NCBI GenBank assembly: GCA_028283655.1
Contig: JAPWKE010000003.1
Span: forward strand, 806,001-870,000
Direction: 5' to 3'
DNA from: Acidobacteriaceae bacterium
GTDB taxonomy: Bacteria; Acidobacteriota; Terriglobia; Terriglobales; Acidobacteriaceae
DNA length: 64,000 nucleotides
The position numbers and the translations under genes are program-made. The notes beneath the pieces are model-generated. The model worked only from the letters and a program-made list of their open reading frames with translations, was not told the origin of the DNA and did not search any database. Positions 60,775 to 64,000 of this stretch are shown here, in pieces (position 1 is the stretch's first letter; the number at the start of each line of letters is the position of its first letter).

Positions 60775-62586
60775 ATGCCACCGATTTTGAGCGCTCAGAG
60801 TGTAAGTAAGAAGTTTGGGGCCACGCCCCTGTTTTCCGATGTGTCGTTTACCGTCTCGGACGGGGACCGCATTGGCTTGATCGGACCGAATGGTGCGGGC
60901 AAGTCCACGTTGCTGGCCGTTCTCGGTGGAGAGATGGAGCCGGACAAGGGCGATGTTTCGCGCCGCAAGCGTGCGCGCGTGGCCTATGTGCGCCAGATCT
61001 CGGAGTATCCGGCGGGGAAGAGCGTTCGTCAGGTGGTGGAGCGCGCACTGGCTGAGGCTGATGTGCCCTCTGAAGAGCGCGAGCAGCGGCTGCGCGAGAC
61101 CCTGGGCCGCGCGGGCTTTGACGAGTTCAGCGCAGATGCGTCGACGCTGAGCGGCGGCTGGCGCAAGCGGCTTGCGATTGTGGAAGCGATGGCCGTGGGG
61201 CCGGATGTGATGCTGCTCGATGAGCCGACAAACCATCTCGACCTGGAAGGCATTGAGTGGCTGGAAGGTGTGCTGAAGTCGACCAATATGGCTGTGGTCG
61301 TTATCTCGCATGATCGTTACTTTCTGGAGAACGTCGCGAAGGACATCATCGAACTGAGCCGCGTGTATGCCGAAGGCCTGCTGCGGGTGCGTGGCGGTTA
61401 CTCGAAGTTTCTTGAAGGCCGCGAGCAGTACATGGAAGCTCAGTCGAAGATGCAGGAAGGTCTGCGCAACCGCGTGAAGACCGAGATTGAGTGGCTGCGG
61501 CGTGGGCCGAAGGCTCGTGCGACGAAGGCCAAGGCCCGCATCGACAACGCGCATGAGCTGATCGGCAAGCTGGCTGAGGTGGACTCGCGCACGCGTACGT
61601 CCAGCGCAGGCATCGCGTTCGACGCTACAGACCGCCAGACGAAGCGTCTGGTGGAGTTCGAGGGCGTGGCGATCACGCTGGGGAACAAGAAGATCGTCGA
61701 AGGGCTTTCCTTTGGCTTGTCGAACGGCATGAAGCTGGGACTCGTCGGACCGAACGGATCGGGCAAGACGACGATTCTGCGTGCGATGACCGGCGAACTT
61801 GAGGTGAATGCTGGCACGGTAAAGCGTGCGGCGAATCTGCGCGTCGTTTACTTCTCACAGCGTCGCGAGATCGATGAGTCGCTGACGCTGCGCCGGGCGC
61901 TGGCTCCGGACTCTGATGGTGTGGTGTACCAGGGCGCGGTGGTTCATGTGGCAAGCTATGCGGCAAAGTTCCTCTTTACCGGCGAGCAGTTGAACCAGCC
62001 CGTGGCACGGTTGAGCGGTGGTGAGCGCGCGCGTGTGCTGCTGGCGAGATTGATGCTCGTTCCGGCTGATGTTCTGGTACTGGACGAACCGACGAACGAT
62101 CTGGATATCCCAACCCTGGAGATTCTGGAAGAGTCGTTGCTGGAGTTCAAGGGCGCGCTGGTGCTGGTGACGCATGATCGCTACCTGCTCGATCGCGTGG
62201 CGAACACCGTGTTAGGGCTGGATGGCAAGGGCAAGGCGCAGGTCTTCGCGGACTACATGCAGTGGGAAGAGTGGAAGGAACGCAGTGGCCTGCTGACCGG
62301 CACGCAGAGCGGAGATCTGCCGAAGGAAGCTGCGGGCAAGTCGTCGAACTCGTCGTCGAAGAAGAAGCTTTCGTACATGGAGCAGCGCGAGTTTGACGGT
62401 ATTGAAGCGAAGGTTGAGGCTGCGGATGCTCGACTGGACGCAGCACGCGAGACGATGGAAGATCCCGTCGTAGCCACGGACGCGACAAAGTTGACGGCTG
62501 CGTTGGCGGAGTTGGAAGCTGCGCAGACCGAGCACGACGCGGTGTATGAACGATGGGCAGAACTCAGTGAAAAGGCCGGCGCTTAG
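60775..62586 (+). CDS. uup: ABC-F ATPase, Uup type
   Basis: ABC-F proteins act on the ribosome; Uup also affects DNA precise excision. The 603-residue protein has two ATPase domains with Walker A GPNGAGKST and GPNGSGKTT, signature motifs LSGGW and LSGGE, and Walker B LLDEPTNHLD and VLDEPTNDLD. An interdomain linker (~230-285) and a C-terminal coiled coil (~535-600) separate it from minimal ABC-F forms; the coiled coil is the Uup mark. It ends in a terminator that overlaps its stop. Confidence 0.9.
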   Translation: MPPILSAQSVSKKFGATPLFSDVSFTVSDGDRIGLIGPNGAGKSTLLAVLGGEMEPDKGDVSRRKRARVAYVRQISEYPAGKSVRQVVERALAEADVPSEEREQRLRETLGRAGFDEFSADASTLSGGWRKRLAIVEAMAVGPDVMLLDEPTNHLDLEGIEWLEGVLKSTNMAVVVISHDRYFLENVAKDIIELSRVYAEGLLRVRGGYSKFLEGREQYMEAQSKMQEGLRNRVKTEIEWLRRGPKARATKAKARIDNAHELIGKLAEVDSRTRTSSAGIAFDATDRQTKRLVEFEGVAITLGNKKIVEGLSFGLSNGMKLGLVGPNGSGKTTILRAMTGELEVNAGTVKRAANLRVVYFSQRREIDESLTLRRALAPDSDGVVYQGAVVHVASYAAKFLFTGEQLNQPVARLSGGERARVLLARLMLVPADVLVLDEPTNDLDIPTLEILEESLLEFKGALVLVTHDRYLLDRVANTVLGLDGKGKAQVFADYMQWEEWKERSGLLTGTQSGDLPKEAAGKSSNSSSKKKLSYMEQREFDGIEAKVEAADARLDAARETMEDPVVATDATKLTAALAELEAAQTEHDAVYERWAELSEKAGA

Positions 62587-62597
62587 CCGGCCTTTTC
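62569..62597 (+). terminator. Intrinsic terminator overlapping the uup stop codon
   Basis: A 12-bp stem (62569-62580 with 62586-62597) closes a five-base loop that contains most of the uup TAG stop. On the plus strand it is followed by ATCTCGG, so the T-tract is inside the stem arm (CTTTTC). It could also serve the convergent amidohydrolase gene. Confidence 0.65.
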
Positions 62598-62604
62598 ATC
62601 TCGG

Positions 62605-63894
62605 TTAGTTCATGGTTTGTCGCCGATGAGCGGGTGCGTCCAGGAAAATCTTTCCGTTTTTCATCACAAATTCTGGTTTTGTAAGGACGCTGATATCCGC
62701 CAGCGGGTCGCCCGGTACGGCGATAATGTCGGCGAAGAAGCCCGGCTTGAGCTGGCCGATGGCGTCGGCCCAGTTGAGCAGCTTTGCTCCGTTGATCAGG
62801 CCTGCCCGGAGGACGTCGGCAGGTTTCATGCCGTACTGCACCATCAACTCGTACTCGCGTGCCTGGGTTCCGTGGGGGAAAGGGCCGACGTCTGAGCCTA
62901 CGGCAAAGGGAACTCCGAGGACCATTTGCTTCTTGAACTCGGCGACGTGGATGGCGAGAGATTGCTTACGGCGGGCAGCGAGTTCCGGGGTTTCCGCGTG
63001 ATCGGCGAAGTACTCTGCGATGGTGAAGGTCGGGACGGCGTAGATGTTGCGGGCGCGCATCTCCTTCATGGTGGCTTCGCTGATCTGGTAGGCGTGGTCG
63101 ACTGAGGCAACGCCGGCTGCGACGGCGAACTCGGCACCGGGGTCGGTGGTGCAGTGGACGGCGACCACCGTGCCGAGGCGATGGGCCTCCGCGACGGCAG
63201 CGGCGAGTTCGGGTTCGGTGAACTGGAACGCGGAGGTGATCTTGTTGCCGTCTACGTGATCGTGGCCGGTTTCGTAGATTTTGAAGAAGTCGGAGCCTTC
63301 CTTGTGCTGCTCGCGCATGGTGGCGATGAGCTCTGCCGTGTTGTTGACGATGTCGGCGTTGGACAGGACGTGCTGCTCGGGGTTGAAGCCGATGGCGTCT
63401 TCGTGGCCGCCGAGGATGTCGATAGCGTTGCAGGAGACGCGCATGCGTGGGCCGGGAATCTCGCCCTTGTTGATCGCGTTACGGACGGCGACGTCGGCGC
63501 ACTTGGCGCCTTCCGTTCCCATGTCTCGCTCGGCGGTGAAGCCTGCGAGCAGGTCGGCTTTCGCGGCGGCTGCAGCCGTCAGAGTGCGCTGCGGGATGGA
63601 TTCCTCGACTGTCTGCAGGCCTTCATTGCCGGGATGCAGGAAGAGGTGGGTGTGGGCGTCGATGAGGCCGGGCATAAGTGTGACGTTGCCCAGGTCGAGG
63701 ACTCGAGCGGTTGCCGGGTGAGTGACGTGCGAGCCGACCTCAGTGATGCGTTCGCCGGTGATGAGGATTTCGCCGGGAGAAACGAGCTTGCCGCTGGCTA
63801 CGTCGAGCAGATGGGCTGCGTGCAGGATGGTGGAAGGCTGCTGTGCAGCAAGAGGAAGAGCGGCAGCGAGGAGGGCAGCGGCAAATCGTTTCAT
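62605..63894 (-). CDS. Exported amidohydrolase (imidazolonepropionase/prolidase-like)
   Basis: The 429-residue protein has a signal peptide (1-18, ending PLAAQ) and the amidohydrolase fold: GLIDAHTHLF (metal His pair), DFFKIYETG with the bridging Lys, AVHCTT, SVDHAY and AVGSDVG with the final Asp ligand. The C-terminal GFFADIIAVPGDPLADISVL is typical of exported acidobacterial-type metallo-dependent hydrolases related to Xaa-Pro dipeptidases. The substrate is unknown. The start is ATG 63894. Confidence 0.87.
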   Translation of the reverse strand: MKRFAAALLAAALPLAAQQPSTILHAAHLLDVASGKLVSPGEILITGERITEVGSHVTHPATARVLDLGNVTLMPGLIDAHTHLFLHPGNEGLQTVEESIPQRTLTAAAAAKADLLAGFTAERDMGTEGAKCADVAVRNAINKGEIPGPRMRVSCNAIDILGGHEDAIGFNPEQHVLSNADIVNNTAELIATMREQHKEGSDFFKIYETGHDHVDGNKITSAFQFTEPELAAAVAEAHRLGTVVAVHCTTDPGAEFAVAAGVASVDHAYQISEATMKEMRARNIYAVPTFTIAEYFADHAETPELAARRKQSLAIHVAEFKKQMVLGVPFAVGSDVGPFPHGTQAREYELMVQYGMKPADVLRAGLINGAKLLNWADAIGQLKPGFFADIIAVPGDPLADISVLTKPEFVMKNGKIFLDAPAHRRQTMN

Positions 63895-63941
63895 CGTGAG
63901 GGCAGAATACGCCAGATGAGCGGATGTGAAAGGATGAACGC

Positions 63942-64000
63942 ATGATTCGCCCCTGCTATCTCGTCGTGGACCGCGAGTACTCCGGAAGTATCTCAACGCG
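63942..64000 (+). CDS. Start of an unidentified gene (3' truncated by window edge)
   Basis: ATG 63942 with AGGATG about seven bases upstream opens a frame that runs to the window edge; the visible 19 residues begin MIRPCYLVVDREYSGSIST. No stop occurs. The opening (a hydrophobic strand followed by Asp) resembles the first strand of a receiver-like domain, but 19 residues cannot support a function. Confidence 0.55.
   Translation, partial: MIRPCYLVVDREYSGSIST

Noticed and set aside
1-64000. CRISPR arrays, insertion sequences, prophage or rRNA
   Set aside because: No regularly spaced repeats, transposase or phage genes, or rRNA sequence are visible; only one tRNA is present.

Overview
The window reads as a stretch of a free-living, GC-rich (roughly 60%), Gram-negative chromosome, most likely Acidobacteriota (class Terriglobia, Granulicella/Terriglobus/Edaphobacter type). 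This is an inference from gene content: a meso-DAP peptidoglycan recycling cluster, outer-membrane barrel and secretin genes, a secretin fused to a cohesin domain, RskA-type sigma/anti-sigma control and many YVTN/TPR proteins. No 16S rRNA is present to confirm it. There are no phage genes, insertion sequences or CRISPR arrays. The only accessory-looking element is a Phd/VapC toxin-antitoxin pair at 52.5-53.2 kb.

Layout. 0-4.2 kb: a tightly coupled dapF-ldcA-mpl-plsC operon (cell-wall DAP and peptide recycling, then phospholipid acylation). 4.2-8.4 kb, minus strand: outer-membrane barrel with a SPOR protein, TPR protein with a small membrane protein, and smpB. 8.7-13.6 kb: a type II secretion/pilus-like set (TPR-secretin-cohesin fusion, two GspG-like pseudopilins, a beta-propeller lipoprotein) closed by a strong bidirectional terminator. 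13.7-15.3 kb: ECF sigma and RskA anti-sigma. 15.5-17.1 kb: tlyA-nadK. 17.2-18.6 kb: divergent quinone reductase/HxlR regulator pair with a palindromic operator. 18.6-21.0 kb: feoA-feoB preceded by tRNA-Arg(ACG).

21.4-25.7 kb: haem genes hemX-hemA and hemC, separated by a SCO1-type copper protein. hemD lies at 39.9 kb and the coproheme decarboxylase hemQ at 42.2 kb, which points to the coproporphyrin-dependent haem route. 25.9-28.5 kb: a TPR/GT41 O-GlcNAc-transferase-like protein and an EF-P of the EfpL/YeiP loop type. 28.6-36.3 kb, minus strand: a PAS-GGDEF-EAL protein, a GT2 glycosyltransferase, and an operon deoC - small membrane protein - two-domain ALDH16-type aldehyde dehydrogenase. 36.4-45.3 kb: secreted GH38 mannosidase, hemD, nth (convergent, overlapping stops), hemQ, DedA and myo-inositol-1-phosphate synthase.

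45.4-64 kb: a small protein resembling the NAD-binding core of urocanase, a GGDEF protein, engB, dsbD, a CoA-binding protein, a secreted M48 protease, queF, the toxin-antitoxin pair, an MFS-glycosyltransferase pair, ispG, a CSS-motif EAL phosphodiesterase, tag with a YegD-like Hsp70, a Uup-type ABC-F ATPase, a secreted amidohydrolase and the start of one more gene.

Most genes are housekeeping. The points most worth a second look are the secretin-cohesin operon, the DapF whose second catalytic cysteine is a serine, the urocanase-core protein, the EfpL-like EF-P, and the redox-type CSS-EAL phosphodiesterase. Domain limits and family names below are from reading the translations by eye; no database search was run.
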